From Sphaerisporangium album (GTDB lineage Bacteria; Actinomycetota; Actinomycetes; Streptosporangiales; Streptosporangiaceae): a stretch of DNA of 64,000 nt. Both the position numbers and the translations under genes were made by a program. Shown one piece after another: positions 26,781-34,484 of the stretch; the stretch's first letter is position 1, and the number at the start of each line of letters is the position of its first letter. The notes beneath the pieces are model-generated. The model did no database searches and was not told where the DNA came from. It saw only the letters and a list, made by a program, of their open reading frames with translations. Location: NCBI RefSeq assembly GCF_003323745.1, contig NZ_QOIL01000012.1, forward strand, positions 186,001 through 250,000. The letters run 5' to 3'.

Positions 26781-27353
26781 TTACACGATCTGAGCCAGCC
26801 AATTCCGGAAAAGTTCATGGCCGTGTTCGGACAGCACGGACTCGGGGTGGAACTGCACGCCCTCGACCCGCGCGAGCCTGTGGCGCAGCCCCATGACGAC
26901 CCCGGTCTCGCTGACGGCGCTGACCTCCAGCACGTCCGGCACGGACTCGGGGACGACGGCCAGCGAGTGGTAACGGGTCATGGTGAGCGGCGAGGGCAGC
27001 CCCGCGAACACGCCCTTGCCGTCGTGCGAGATGGCGCTGGTGCGCCCGTGCATGAGCTCGGGCGCCCGGGTCACGACGCCTCCGCAGGCGACGGCGATGG
27101 CCTGGTGCCCGAGGCAGACGCCGAGCAGGGGCAGGTCGCGGGCGACGCACGACTTCACCAGGGGGATGCTGACACCGGCCGCCTCCGGCGTGCCCGGGCC
27201 GGGGCTGACGACCACGCCGTCGAACCCCTCGGCGTCCCGCACCTGGACGTGGTCGCGCGGCCGGACGTCGCAGTCGGCGCCCAGCCCGCGCAGGTACTGG
27301 ACGATCGTGTGGACGAAGCTGTCATGGTTGTCCACCACGAGGACGCGGGTCAT
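26781..27353 (-). CDS. pabA: aminodeoxychorismate/anthranilate synthase glutamine amidotransferase
   Basis: A class I glutamine amidotransferase of 190 residues that supplies ammonia to chorismate-using synthases for folate (PabA) or tryptophan (TrpG). It shows VVDNHDSFVHTIVQYL at the N-terminus, VSPGPGTPEAAG, the nucleophile elbow GVCLGHQAIA and the His-Glu pair in VQFHPESVL. The ATG at 27353 begins at the family-typical position and overlaps the stop of the upstream 52-codon gene as ATGA. The same gene (trpG/pabA) sits beside pknB in mycobacteria and Streptomyces. No partner synthase component I is present here. Confidence 0.94.
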   Translation of the reverse strand: MTRVLVVDNHDSFVHTIVQYLRGLGADCDVRPRDHVQVRDAEGFDGVVVSPGPGTPEAAGVSIPLVKSCVARDLPLLGVCLGHQAIAVACGGVVTRAPELMHGRTSAISHDGKGVFAGLPSPLTMTRYHSLAVVPESVPDVLEVSAVSETGVVMGLRHRLARVEGVQFHPESVLSEHGHELFRNWLAQIV

Positions 27354-27508
27354 CGCCCTACGGTCACCCTGTCGAGAGGCATATGCGGCTCCAGCATCGG
27401 GAACACGACATACCAGAGTACGACCCCCGCCACACCGGTCAGCGCCAGCACCGTCACCAGCTTGACTCCCGTGCCTCCGGGGATGGCCCGCCAGATCCAT
27501 CCGTACAT
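27350..27508 (-). CDS. 52-residue membrane protein between sortase and pabA
   Basis: A short gene with an excellent AGGAGG 5 bases before its ATG. The protein starts MYGWIWRAIPGG, has one membrane segment (VKLVTVLALTGVAGVVLWYV) and ends FPMLEPHMPLDRVTVGR. Its TGA overlaps the pabA ATG, so pabA translation is probably coupled to it. Proteins of this size and pattern (Trp-rich start, IPGG, VVFP-LEP) recur at this locus in actinomycetes, which supports a real gene. The function is unknown; an accessory role to the sortase encoded 43 bp upstream is conceivable. Confidence 0.8.
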   Translation of the reverse strand: MYGWIWRAIPGGTGVKLVTVLALTGVAGVVLWYVVFPMLEPHMPLDRVTVGR

Positions 27509-27551
27509 CGGTCCTCCTCGTCGTCCACCGCCCGGAACGGGGCGCGGGCCT

Positions 27552-28175
27552 CTACCGGCGGTCCTGCCGGGCCGACAGAACGCCGAATACGATCAGGCGC
27601 TGCCGGGCCGAGTACTCCGGGTGGCACGTGGTCAGCGTGATCATCGCCTTGCCGGGCCGGCGGCCGGGGTGGCCGGGCACGGGGGCGATGACCTCGACGT
27701 CCGCGGGGTCCACGACCTGTTTGCCGGAGACCCGGTAGGTGTAGCGGGCCTCGGGGGCCTCGACGACGATGGCGTCGCCGCGGCGCAGCTCGTCGATCCG
27801 GTTGAAGGGGGCGGCGTAGGTGGTGCGGTGCCCGGAGAGGACGAAGTTGCCGACCTCGCCCGGCGTGGCCGTCCCCGGGTAGTGGCCGGGCCCCCGGCGC
27901 AGGTCCTCGGCGGTGACCCCTTCGAGGACCGCGTACTCGTAGTCGCGGCCGAGGCGGGGGATGCGGATGAGCGCCACCGCGTCGCCCAGGTCGATCTTGG
28001 ACAGCTTGCCGCCCGGCCCGGCGGCGCGGGAGTGCTCCAGGAGCTGCCGCTTGAGGATGCTCTGGTACCACTCGGTGTAGGAGCTGGTGCCCCAGAGCAG
28101 GTAGGCACAGAACAGCAGCATGACGAGCCCGCCGGTGACGCTGAGCTCGCCGCAGGTCCGCAGCAGCATCCTCAT
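27552..28175 (-). CDS. class E sortase
   Basis: A membrane-bound transpeptidase of 207 residues that attaches sorting-signal proteins to the cell wall. There is one N-terminal membrane segment (LSVTGGLVMLLFCAYLLWG, about 11-29), then the sortase beta-barrel with the catalytic His in VLSGHRTTYAAPF, the catalytic Cys in TLTTCHPEYSARQRLIV and the Arg at the end of that block. The TLTTC motif and actinobacterial context point to class E, which usually recognises LAXTG. No LAXTG substrate was found in the window. It is divergent from crgA. Confidence 0.92.
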   Translation of the reverse strand: MRMLLRTCGELSVTGGLVMLLFCAYLLWGTSSYTEWYQSILKRQLLEHSRAAGPGGKLSKIDLGDAVALIRIPRLGRDYEYAVLEGVTAEDLRRGPGHYPGTATPGEVGNFVLSGHRTTYAAPFNRIDELRRGDAIVVEAPEARYTYRVSGKQVVDPADVEVIAPVPGHPGRRPGKAMITLTTCHPEYSARQRLIVFGVLSARQDRR

Positions 28176-28485
28176 GCCGTCTCTGGCCGCGTGGCGGCCG
28201 GGCCCCCTCTCGGGCGGTCGCCGGGCGTCCCCATGCGCCCTGCGCGGTCAGGGTATCGACGGGCGCGCGTGCGGCGGGGGCGACCGGCGGCGCCTTGACC
28301 GGGACTTTGCCCGGCCGGGCCGCGGCCGCGGCCGGATTCGGGCGAAGGCGGACGAAAGCGTGTTCACATCGGAATCGCCGATCGCGCCCGCGCCGACTAG
28401 GCTTGCTTCGGACTTCCTACGCCAGCGATTAGGCTGGCTGCCAGAACCCGCGCCGCCTGCGCGGGTCCCCACCAGGAGAGCTGCC
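28176..28485 (+). promoter_or_regulatory. sortase/crgA divergent region with two TAGGCT -10-like hexamers
   Basis: No gene fits in this 310-bp stretch. TAGGCT, a common actinobacterial -10 sequence, occurs at 28398-28403 and 28430-28435, the second about 50 bases before the crgA start, inside similar contexts (GACTAGGCTTGC and GATTAGGCTGGC). No well-spaced -35 is obvious. Confidence 0.35.
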
Positions 28486-28731
28486 GTGCCCAAGTCTCAC
28501 ACTCGCAAGAAGGCGGTCTACACCCCGCCGCAGAAGACACAGCAGGTCAAGGTGAGCCCGCGGTGGCTGGCACCGGTCATGGTCGCCGCATGGATCATCG
28601 GCATCCTGTGGATCGCGGTGTTCTACATCGCTCCGACGCTCCCCGGCATCGCCACGCTGGGCAACTGGAACCTTCTGGCGGGCTTCGTCTTCATCATCTT
28701 CGGCGTGGTGCTGTCCACCCGCTGGCGTTGA
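28486..28731 (+). CDS. crgA: CrgA: cell division inhibitor/septation protein
   Basis: An 81-residue membrane protein that in Streptomyces and mycobacteria helps coordinate FtsZ, FtsI and septal peptidoglycan synthesis. The basic N-terminus PKSHTRKKAVYTPP is followed by two membrane segments (WLAPVMVAAWIIGILWIAVF and LLAGFVFIIFGVVL) around the conserved NWN turn, ending STRWR. The start is GTG with AGGAGAG upstream. This position, between the pknB block and the rhomboid/PPIase genes, is conserved in actinobacteria. Confidence 0.95.
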   Translation: MPKSHTRKKAVYTPPQKTQQVKVSPRWLAPVMVAAWIIGILWIAVFYIAPTLPGIATLGNWNLLAGFVFIIFGVVLSTRWR

Positions 28732-28732
28732 T

Positions 28733-28775
28733 CCCGGCCTGACGAGCGCTCTTCCCGGCCGGGGCGGACTTTTTC
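28733..28775 (+). terminator. terminator after crgA
   Basis: CCCGGCC (28733-28739) pairs with GGCCGGG (28757-28763) and is followed, after GCGGAC, by TTTTT. It begins two bases after the crgA stop. Confidence 0.65.
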
Positions 28776-28819
28776 CACAGGCTTTATCCACAACCTGGGG
28801 AAGCAGCCCGCCCCTCCGG

Positions 28820-29713
28820 TCAGCCGGTCAGCGAGGTTCCGATCGGTGACAGCGTCACCAGGATCACCGCGTAGAGGGCCAGCATCCCGATGACCGTCGC
28901 GAGCTGGACGGCCTTGCGGTTGGCGGCGGGCGCGTACGCGAACAGCGCCGTCGTCACCACTCCCGCGACCAGCCCGCCCAGGTGGCCCTGCCAGCTGATG
29001 CCCGGGATCACGAACGTCAGCACCACGTTGATGCCGATGAGCCAGAGCACTCCGCGCGCGTCGTAGCCCATGCGGCGGGCGATCACGAACATCGCGCCGA
29101 ACAGGCCGTAGATCGCGCCCGAGGCCCCCACGGCCCAGGTGCCGAACAGGTAGATGGCGACGGAGCCGCCGAGCGCCGAGAGCAGATAGACGGCGCTGAA
29201 CCGCAGGGAGCCGAGCATCCGTTCGAGCTGCGGGCCGATGGCGTACAGCGCCCACATGTTGAACAGGATGTGCCAGTACGACGGCGGCGGCGAGTGCAGG
29301 AACGCGCCGGTGAACAGCCGCCACCACTCGCCGGCGGCGACGTAGTCGGCGGACATGGCGAACCGGTTGACGACCTCTTCGGTCCGGAACACCTCGGCGA
29401 GGTAGGCCAGCACGTTGATCGCCATGAGCGTCCACGTCACCACCGGGGTGGTGACGGGCCTGCCGCCGAAGGCCGCCTCGGCCCTGCGCACGGTCTTGTT
29501 CCCCTCGCGCACGCACTCGGGGCACTGGTAGCCGACCGAGGCCGCGTTCATGCAGTCGGGGCAGATGGACCGGTCGCAGCGCTGGCAGCGCACATAGGTC
29601 TCGCGGCCAGGGTGGCGGTAACACGTGGGGATCTCGTCCCCGTCCTGAGGCCCGGGCGGGACAGGCCCCTGAGGCCGGTCCGCCGGATTCGGGTGGTCTG
29701 GCTGAGTGGTCAT
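28820..29713 (-). CDS. rhomboid-family intramembrane serine protease with N-terminal zinc finger
   Basis: A 297-residue protein. Residues 28-75 form a B-box-like zinc finger (TCYRHPGRETYVRCQRCDRS, ICPDCM, YQCPECVREG). Six or seven membrane segments follow. The catalytic Ser lies in VGASGAIYGLFGAM and the His in SWQGHLGGLVAGVV; the L1-loop/second-segment block is LHSPPPSYWHILFNMWALY. Rhomboids cleave membrane proteins within the bilayer. The substrate is unknown. The gene is convergent with crgA and is separated by 187 bp from the cyclophilin gene. Confidence 0.94.
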   Translation of the reverse strand: MTTQPDHPNPADRPQGPVPPGPQDGDEIPTCYRHPGRETYVRCQRCDRSICPDCMNAASVGYQCPECVREGNKTVRRAEAAFGGRPVTTPVVTWTLMAINVLAYLAEVFRTEEVVNRFAMSADYVAAGEWWRLFTGAFLHSPPPSYWHILFNMWALYAIGPQLERMLGSLRFSAVYLLSALGGSVAIYLFGTWAVGASGAIYGLFGAMFVIARRMGYDARGVLWLIGINVVLTFVIPGISWQGHLGGLVAGVVTTALFAYAPAANRKAVQLATVIGMLALYAVILVTLSPIGTSLTG

Positions 29714-29900
29714 CGCCTGTTCGCGGCCCCTTCGCCCGTGCGCTTACTCCACAGACTGCCACCCTATGCAGCCGGCCGAGCGCCCCACGCCGTCAGACCC
29801 GCGGAACCCCGCCGGTTGTCACGGCGGGAGGACCGCCGGAGCGGCCCGCGCGGCGGGGGCCGGGTACGCCCCGGACCCCGCGCTCGCGGCGTGCGCGCCG

Positions 29901-30434
29901 TCAGGACTGGACGCGCTCGATGACGACCTCCTGCAGGACGACGTCGGTGACCGGCCGCTCCTGCCGGGTGGGGGTCTTGGAGATCGCGTCGACGACGTCC
30001 TGCCCCTCGATCACCTCGCCGAAGATGGTGTGCTTGGTGTTCAGGTGCGGCGTCGGCACGACGGTGATGAAGAACTGCGAGCCGTTCGTGCCGCGCCCGA
30101 ACCGCTTGCCGGCGTTGGCCATGGCCAGCAGGTACGGCCGGTTGAACTGCAGGTCGGGGTGGATCTCGTCGTCGAAGTCGTAGCCCGGCCCGCCGATGCC
30201 CTGCCCGAGCGGGTCGCCGCCCTGGATCATGAAGCCCTCGATCACCCGGTGGAAGATCGTCCCGTCGTACAGCCGGTCGTTGGACTTCTGCCCGGTCTCG
30301 GGGTGGGTCCATTCCCGGGAGCCCTCGGCGAGCTCGACGAAGTTGCGCACCGTCTTGGGCGCGTGATCAGGGAAGAGGCGGAGCTTGATCTCTCCGAGAG
30401 AGGTCCGCAGCTTGGCGATGAGGTTTTCAGCCAC
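29901..30434 (-). CDS. cyclophilin-type peptidyl-prolyl cis-trans isomerase
   Basis: Catalyses proline isomerisation during folding. It is a 177-residue cytoplasmic cyclophilin with the active-site Arg in TIFHRVIEGFMIQGGDP, the FGRGTNGSQFFIT block and HTIFGEVIEGQDVVDAI. No signal peptide is seen. GTG 30434 is chosen because AAGGGGG lies about 10 bases upstream and AENLIAKLRTSLGEI is the normal N-terminus; an upstream extension to 30473 has no family similarity. The mycobacterial counterpart ppiA occupies the same chromosomal neighbourhood. Confidence 0.94.
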   Translation of the reverse strand: MAENLIAKLRTSLGEIKLRLFPDHAPKTVRNFVELAEGSREWTHPETGQKSNDRLYDGTIFHRVIEGFMIQGGDPLGQGIGGPGYDFDDEIHPDLQFNRPYLLAMANAGKRFGRGTNGSQFFITVVPTPHLNTKHTIFGEVIEGQDVVDAISKTPTRQERPVTDVVLQEVVIERVQS

Positions 30435-30596
30435 GAGAGTACTGCCCCCTTCGATGCCCGTTCTATGGGACACATTTGTCGTGTTTCAAGGTCTCTGGCG
30501 CATTGGCCTATCTGGCATCCTCCCACGCCACTTGGATTGAGCCGCTTTCGATCGGGAAGGTGAGCCTGCGGGGCCCCAAGGACAGGGGAGGCAATC

Positions 30597-31100
30597 GTGT
30601 CCCTGAGAATGAAGAAACGCCGTGTCACGATCGTTGTACCGGAGACGCGGATGGGTCGTGTGAAGACCAAGGCCATGCGGACGGCCGACCAGGTCCGCCC
30701 GATCGCGAGCACCGCCCGTGAGGTCGCCTCGCACCGCATCGAGGACGCCCGCGTCTGGGCCGCGCCGCGGCTCGACCGCGCGGCGCAGTCGGTGGAAGAG
30801 CAGATCGCGCCGAAGGTCAGCGCGTTCCTCACCCAGGCCGCCGAGGTCATCGACCCCTCACCGTCGATCCGGCGCCGTAGCGGCCGGGCGCGCTGGTCCA
30901 CTGTCGCGCTGCTCGCCGGGTTCGCCGCCTGCGCGGTGGGCATCGTCATCTACCGCAACAACGCCCGCCAGTGGGCCGACTCGATGAAGGACACGTCGGC
31001 GGACGCCAGCAGGTGGTCCGGCGAACGGTCGGAAGAGTCGGCCAGAGGGATGGACGAGACAGGTGCGACGGCCGATGAGGCCTCGCGCCGCATGTACTGA
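30597..31100 (+). CDS. DUF5324-like membrane-associated protein
   Basis: A 167-residue protein with an N-terminal Arg/Ala-rich helical region (VRPIASTAREVASHRIEDAR, then APRLDRAAQSVEEQIAPKVS), one membrane segment (WSTVALLAGFAACAVGIVIY, about 100-120) and an acidic Ser/Glu-rich tail. The GTG start has GGGGAGG upstream. The composition and its position beside the cyclophilin match the DUF5324 proteins of Streptomyces as I remember them. The function is unknown. Confidence 0.7.
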   Translation: MSLRMKKRRVTIVVPETRMGRVKTKAMRTADQVRPIASTAREVASHRIEDARVWAAPRLDRAAQSVEEQIAPKVSAFLTQAAEVIDPSPSIRRRSGRARWSTVALLAGFAACAVGIVIYRNNARQWADSMKDTSADASRWSGERSEESARGMDETGATADEASRRMY

Positions 31101-31266
31101 CCGCACGGCCCCTGGCACGCGCCTCCTGGACGATGATCCGGGGGGCGCGTCGTCGTGTCCGCTGAGCGCGCCTCAGAGCGTCCTGGGCGTGGACGGCCAC
31201 CGAGGGAAGGGACGACGCGGCGCCGCACCCGGCGTTCCCGGCCGCCCGACCCGGGAGCGCCGGATC

Positions 31267-32574
31267 ATGATTTTTCGGTCTTTATCAGGGCGAAAGCGGA
31301 CTAGACCCCGCTCCCCTGGGCAGCGGAGGCGCGTGTCCGAGACTGGCAGTTCCGAGCGCGCCGACATGTCCAGCGTGTTCCCCTCGTTCCCGGCCGGCGG
31401 CGACACCGGCTCAGCGTCAGGGGACGGCGCGCCTCCAGCCGCTTCCCTCGCCGAACCGCCTCCGCACGACGCCCCCTCGACCGCCGGGCGTCGGCGCGAC
31501 GGAGACGGCCCCCAGGAGCCCGAGAACCCGTTCGGCCGGCCGGGACGCCCGCTGCGCGGCAATCCCTTCCTGTTCGGCCTCACCGCCGCGCTCGGCGTCC
31601 TCACCGCGTGGCTGCTGGTGCAGGCCATCGCCACCGCGGGGTCGGCCCTCGTCCTGATCATCGTGTCGCTGTTCCTCGCCATCGGCCTGAACCCGGCCAT
31701 CGAGTGGCTCCAGCGCCGGAACCTTTCGCGGCGACTGGCCATCCTGATCGTGTTCGGCGGCGTGATCGCGTTCTTCGTGGTCTTCGGGCTGGCCGTCGTG
31801 CCGCCGCTGACCGAGCAGACCACCGGCTTCGTCCAGCACCTGCCCGAGTACGTCCAGCAGTTGCAGAACCACCCGCTGATCCGCTCGGTCGACGAGCGCT
31901 ACCAGGTCCTGGAGAAGCTCCAGCAGTATGTCACCAGCGGCAACCTGGCGAGCCAGATGTTCGGCGGCCTGCTCGGCGTGGCCAGCGTCGTGATCAGCGC
32001 CCTGTTCAGCGGCCTCACCGTCCTGGTGCTGACCCTGTACTTCCTCGGCTCCCTGAACTCCATCAAGGAGACCGGCTACCGGCTCGTCCCGCGCTCCCGG
32101 CGCACCCGCGTGCGGCTGCTCGGCGACGAGATCATCAAGCAGATCGGCGGCTACGTCGCGGGAAACCTGATCATCTCGCTCATCGCCGGCGTGGTGACCT
32201 ACATCTTCCTGTCCGTGATGGGCGTGCCGTACGCGCTGCCGCTCGCGATCTTCGTGGCCGTGACCGACCTCATCCCCATGGTGGGCGCGGTCCTCGGCGC
32301 GGCGGTCGCCTCGGGGGTCGGGTTCCTGACGTCCGTGCAGGCCGGCATCGCCTGCGTGATCTTCTTCGTCATCTACCAGCAGATCGAGAACTACCTGATC
32401 TCGCCGCCGGTGTTCAAGTCCTCGGTCGCCGTCCCGCCGGTCGCCACGATCATCGGCGCCCTGCTCGGCGGAGCGCTGCTCGGCATCGTCGGCGCGCTGC
32501 TCGGAATCCCCCTGGCCGCGGCGGTCCTGCTGCTGGTCAGGGAGGTCGTCTTTCCCCGCCAGGAACGCCTGTGA
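31267..32574 (+). CDS. AI-2E family (PerM/TqsA-like) transporter
   Basis: A polytopic membrane protein of about 435 residues. The first ~100 residues are a disordered, Pro/Glu/Arg-rich cytoplasmic extension; eight membrane segments follow, beginning LTAALGVLTAWLLVQAIATA. Family hallmarks include NPAIEWLQRRNLSRRLAIL, the long extracytoplasmic loop (QTTGFVQHLPEYVQQLQN...) and DLIPMVGAVLGAAVAS and YQQIENYLISPPVF in the last third. Members export diverse small molecules; some act as Na+/H+ antiporters, so the substrate is open. ATG 31267 has GGGAG upstream; a downstream ATG at 31366 is possible. Confidence 0.9.
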   Translation: MIFRSLSGRKRTRPRSPGQRRRVSETGSSERADMSSVFPSFPAGGDTGSASGDGAPPAASLAEPPPHDAPSTAGRRRDGDGPQEPENPFGRPGRPLRGNPFLFGLTAALGVLTAWLLVQAIATAGSALVLIIVSLFLAIGLNPAIEWLQRRNLSRRLAILIVFGGVIAFFVVFGLAVVPPLTEQTTGFVQHLPEYVQQLQNHPLIRSVDERYQVLEKLQQYVTSGNLASQMFGGLLGVASVVISALFSGLTVLVLTLYFLGSLNSIKETGYRLVPRSRRTRVRLLGDEIIKQIGGYVAGNLIISLIAGVVTYIFLSVMGVPYALPLAIFVAVTDLIPMVGAVLGAAVASGVGFLTSVQAGIACVIFFVIYQQIENYLISPPVFKSSVAVPPVATIIGALLGGALLGIVGALLGIPLAAAVLLLVREVVFPRQERL

Positions 32575-32652
32575 CCGCGGGGGGCGGACCGCTCGTGCGC
32601 ACGCCTCCCGGCCGCCGGAACGGCCCCGGCCACGCGGTTGCTCCATGAGAAA

Positions 32653-32686
32653 CCCCCGGACGGCGGGCTTCAGGGCCGTCCGGGGG
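32653..32686. terminator. 12-bp hairpin terminator between AI-2E gene and DUF6203-like gene
   Basis: CCCCCGGACGGC (32653-32664) pairs perfectly with GCCGTCCGGGGG (32675-32686) with a 10-base loop. The stem lies 78 bp past the AI-2E gene stop and 165 bp past the stop of the convergent small gene, and could serve both strands. Confidence 0.7.
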
Positions 32687-32850
32687 TCAATCGGGTAAGA
32701 GACGCGGGGGCGCCACGCCCACGGGATCGCCGATCTCGCGGGGGCGCCCGGGTAAGCGGCGGCTCGCGGGCCACCGGCACGCGGGGTCCGCGCACGGCCG
32801 TCCGGAAAAGGCCCGTCCGTGAAGCGGCCGCCCGTGAAGGGGTAATGACG

Positions 32851-33054
32851 CTACTTGCGGCCGCGGGCCGACGGGCCCGTCCACGTGTAAGGGCCGGCGG
32901 ACCGGCGTCCGGGCTCGCGCTGCACGTCCGGACGTTCCGCGGCCCTCGCGGCGCGGCGCCTGCGCGTGAACCACCACCCGGCACCGAGGACGACCAGCCC
33001 GAACGGTGTACGGGCAAGCCAGCGGGTGACCAGGAGTCGAAGAATCTTTTTCAT
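32851..33054 (-). CDS. small basic membrane protein (DUF6203-like)
   Basis: A 67-residue protein: MKKILRLLVTRWLARTPFGL, then a short hydrophobic stretch VVLGAGWWF, a basic block TRRRRAARAAERP and a hydrophilic tail. GAGGAGG lies 5 bases before the ATG, strong evidence for a real gene. The pattern (MKK.LR...R.LARTP.GL..L) resembles DUF6203 proteins that I recall from Streptosporangiales; this is recall, not a database result. The function is unknown. It follows the lectin genes on the same strand. Confidence 0.7.
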   Translation of the reverse strand: MKKILRLLVTRWLARTPFGLVVLGAGWWFTRRRRAARAAERPDVQREPGRRSAGPYTWTGPSARGRK

Positions 33055-33159
33055 GGCTCCTCCTCGTTCCGCCCCCCTCTACCCTCACGACGGGCCGCCA
33101 TTCCGCCGCGGGGACGCCCGGCCGGGCGGTCGCGTGGCCGCCGGCGGGGCGGAACGGGG

Positions 33160-33708
33160 TCACAGCTTCCACCTCTGGTTGGCGCCGCGGTTGCAGTCCC
33201 ACAGGTGGACGCGGGCGCCGTTGCTGCCCACGCTCTTCAGATCGGCGTCGAGGCAGCGGCCGTTGGCGAGGTTGCGGATCGTGTGGCCGGAGCGGTCGTA
33301 CTTCCACTGCTGGTTGACCCGGCCGTCGCAGTCCCACAACTGGACGCGGGTGCCGTTAACACCGAGGTTGCCGCGGTCGGCGTCCAGGCACCGCCCGTTG
33401 GACAGGCTGCGGATCGTGTGGGACGCCGGGTCGTACGTCCACGCCTGGTTCGCCCAGCCGTTGCAGTCCCACAGCTGGATGCGCGTGCCGTTGGAGCCGA
33501 TGCGCCCGAGGTCGGCGTCCAGGCACCGGTCGTCGGCCCGGTTGTGGATCGGCCGGGCCCCCGCGGGAGGGCCACCCGCCGGCGCGGGTCCCGCCGAGGG
33601 GGCGACCGTCCCGGCGTCCGCCGACGCCTCGGCCGGAGCGCCGGCCAGGGCCGCCCAGCCCAGCGCCGCCGCGACCACGCCGGTAGCGGCGGTGATGTTC
33701 CGTCGCAT
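33160..33708 (-). CDS. secreted single-domain ricin-type beta-trefoil lectin (second of pair)
   Basis: A 182-residue secreted protein: signal peptide MRRNITAATGVVAAALGWAA to about ASA (30), a short Ala/Pro/Gly linker, then one ricin-B beta-trefoil. The three lobes each carry RCLDAD near the start and a Q-x-W (NQAW, NQQW, NQRW), with the sugar-contact segments QLWDCNGWANQ and QLWDCDGRVNQ. No catalytic domain is attached, so it should simply bind carbohydrate outside the cell. It is a close paralogue of the gene 104 bp upstream. Confidence 0.93.
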   Translation of the reverse strand: MRRNITAATGVVAAALGWAALAGAPAEASADAGTVAPSAGPAPAGGPPAGARPIHNRADDRCLDADLGRIGSNGTRIQLWDCNGWANQAWTYDPASHTIRSLSNGRCLDADRGNLGVNGTRVQLWDCDGRVNQQWKYDRSGHTIRNLANGRCLDADLKSVGSNGARVHLWDCNRGANQRWKL

Positions 33709-33812
33709 GCTGCCTCGTCTCCCTTCTCATGGGCGGGTGACGCGGAGGCGGCGTCCACGGACGGACGCCGCGCTGACCGCACACCTTCCGGGCCGCGACC
33801 AGGGCGCCCCGG

Positions 33813-34313
33813 TCACACCGTCCATTTCTGGTTGGCCCACCCGTTGCAGTCCCAGAGCTGGACCCGCGTGCCGTTGGAGCCGATGCGGCCGAGGTCGGCG
33901 TCGAGGCACCGCCCGTTGTAGAGGCTGTAGATCGTGCGGCTGACGGCGTCGTAGATCCACTTCTGGTTGCTCCAGCCGTTGCAGTCCCAGAGCTGGACCT
34001 TGGTGCCGTTGTCACTGATCGTGTTCAGGTCGGCGTCCAGGCAGCGGCCGTTGTACTGGCTGCGGATGGTGTGCGATTTGACGTCGTACGTCCATTTCTG
34101 GTTGGTGAAGCCGTTGCAGTTCCAGAGATGGACCTTCGTGCCGTTGTGCGCGATGGTGTTGAGGTCGGCGTCCAGGCACCGTGAGCTGGCGCCGCTGCGA
34201 ATCGGCCCGGTCTTCGCCTCGGCGGCGGCCCCGGCCGTCGACCCGGCGACGACGGCCGCGCATCCGAACACCGCGATGAGCCCGCGGGCCGCTCGGGTGA
34301 TGTTCCTTCGCAT
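33813..34313 (-). CDS. secreted single-domain ricin-type beta-trefoil lectin (first of pair)
   Basis: A 166-residue secreted protein with signal peptide MRRNITRAARGLIAVFGCAA to about AEA (32), followed almost directly by a three-lobed beta-trefoil. Lobes show RCLDADLNTIAHNGTKVHLW, RCLDADLNTISDNGTKVQLW and RCLDADLGRIGSNGTRVQLW, each followed by NQKW. The three lobes are far more alike than in most ricin domains, suggesting recent internal repeat expansion or homogenisation. It shares its N-terminus (MRRNIT) and lobe sequence with the next gene, so the pair is a local duplication. Confidence 0.93.
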   Translation of the reverse strand: MRRNITRAARGLIAVFGCAAVVAGSTAGAAAEAKTGPIRSGASSRCLDADLNTIAHNGTKVHLWNCNGFTNQKWTYDVKSHTIRSQYNGRCLDADLNTISDNGTKVQLWDCNGWSNQKWIYDAVSRTIYSLYNGRCLDADLGRIGSNGTRVQLWDCNGWANQKWTV

Positions 34314-34468
34314 CGCGTCTGGTTCTCCTCTTCACGCACGCGTCAGCTACTCTCCGTAGTTGAACTTACACGCGAGGTGATCGATTCGAGCCGGACGACA
34401 CGACGGCGGGTGATCAGGAACCGGCGCGGACGACGCCGCGCCGGCGACCTGGCGAACGTGACTGCGGG

Positions 34469-34484
34469 ACGCGCCCGGGCGCGT
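34469..34484. repeat. 16-bp perfect palindrome at the lpd stop codon
   Basis: ACGCGCCCGGGCGCGT is its own reverse complement and touches the last base of the lpd stop codon. It could form a loop-poor hairpin aiding termination; function uncertain. Confidence 0.4.

Noticed and set aside
33160-34313. Repeats resembling a CRISPR array or tandem DNA repeat
   Set aside because: The periodic DNA similarity reflects the three lobes of each beta-trefoil lectin. No CRISPR-type identical repeats with unique spacers exist in the window.
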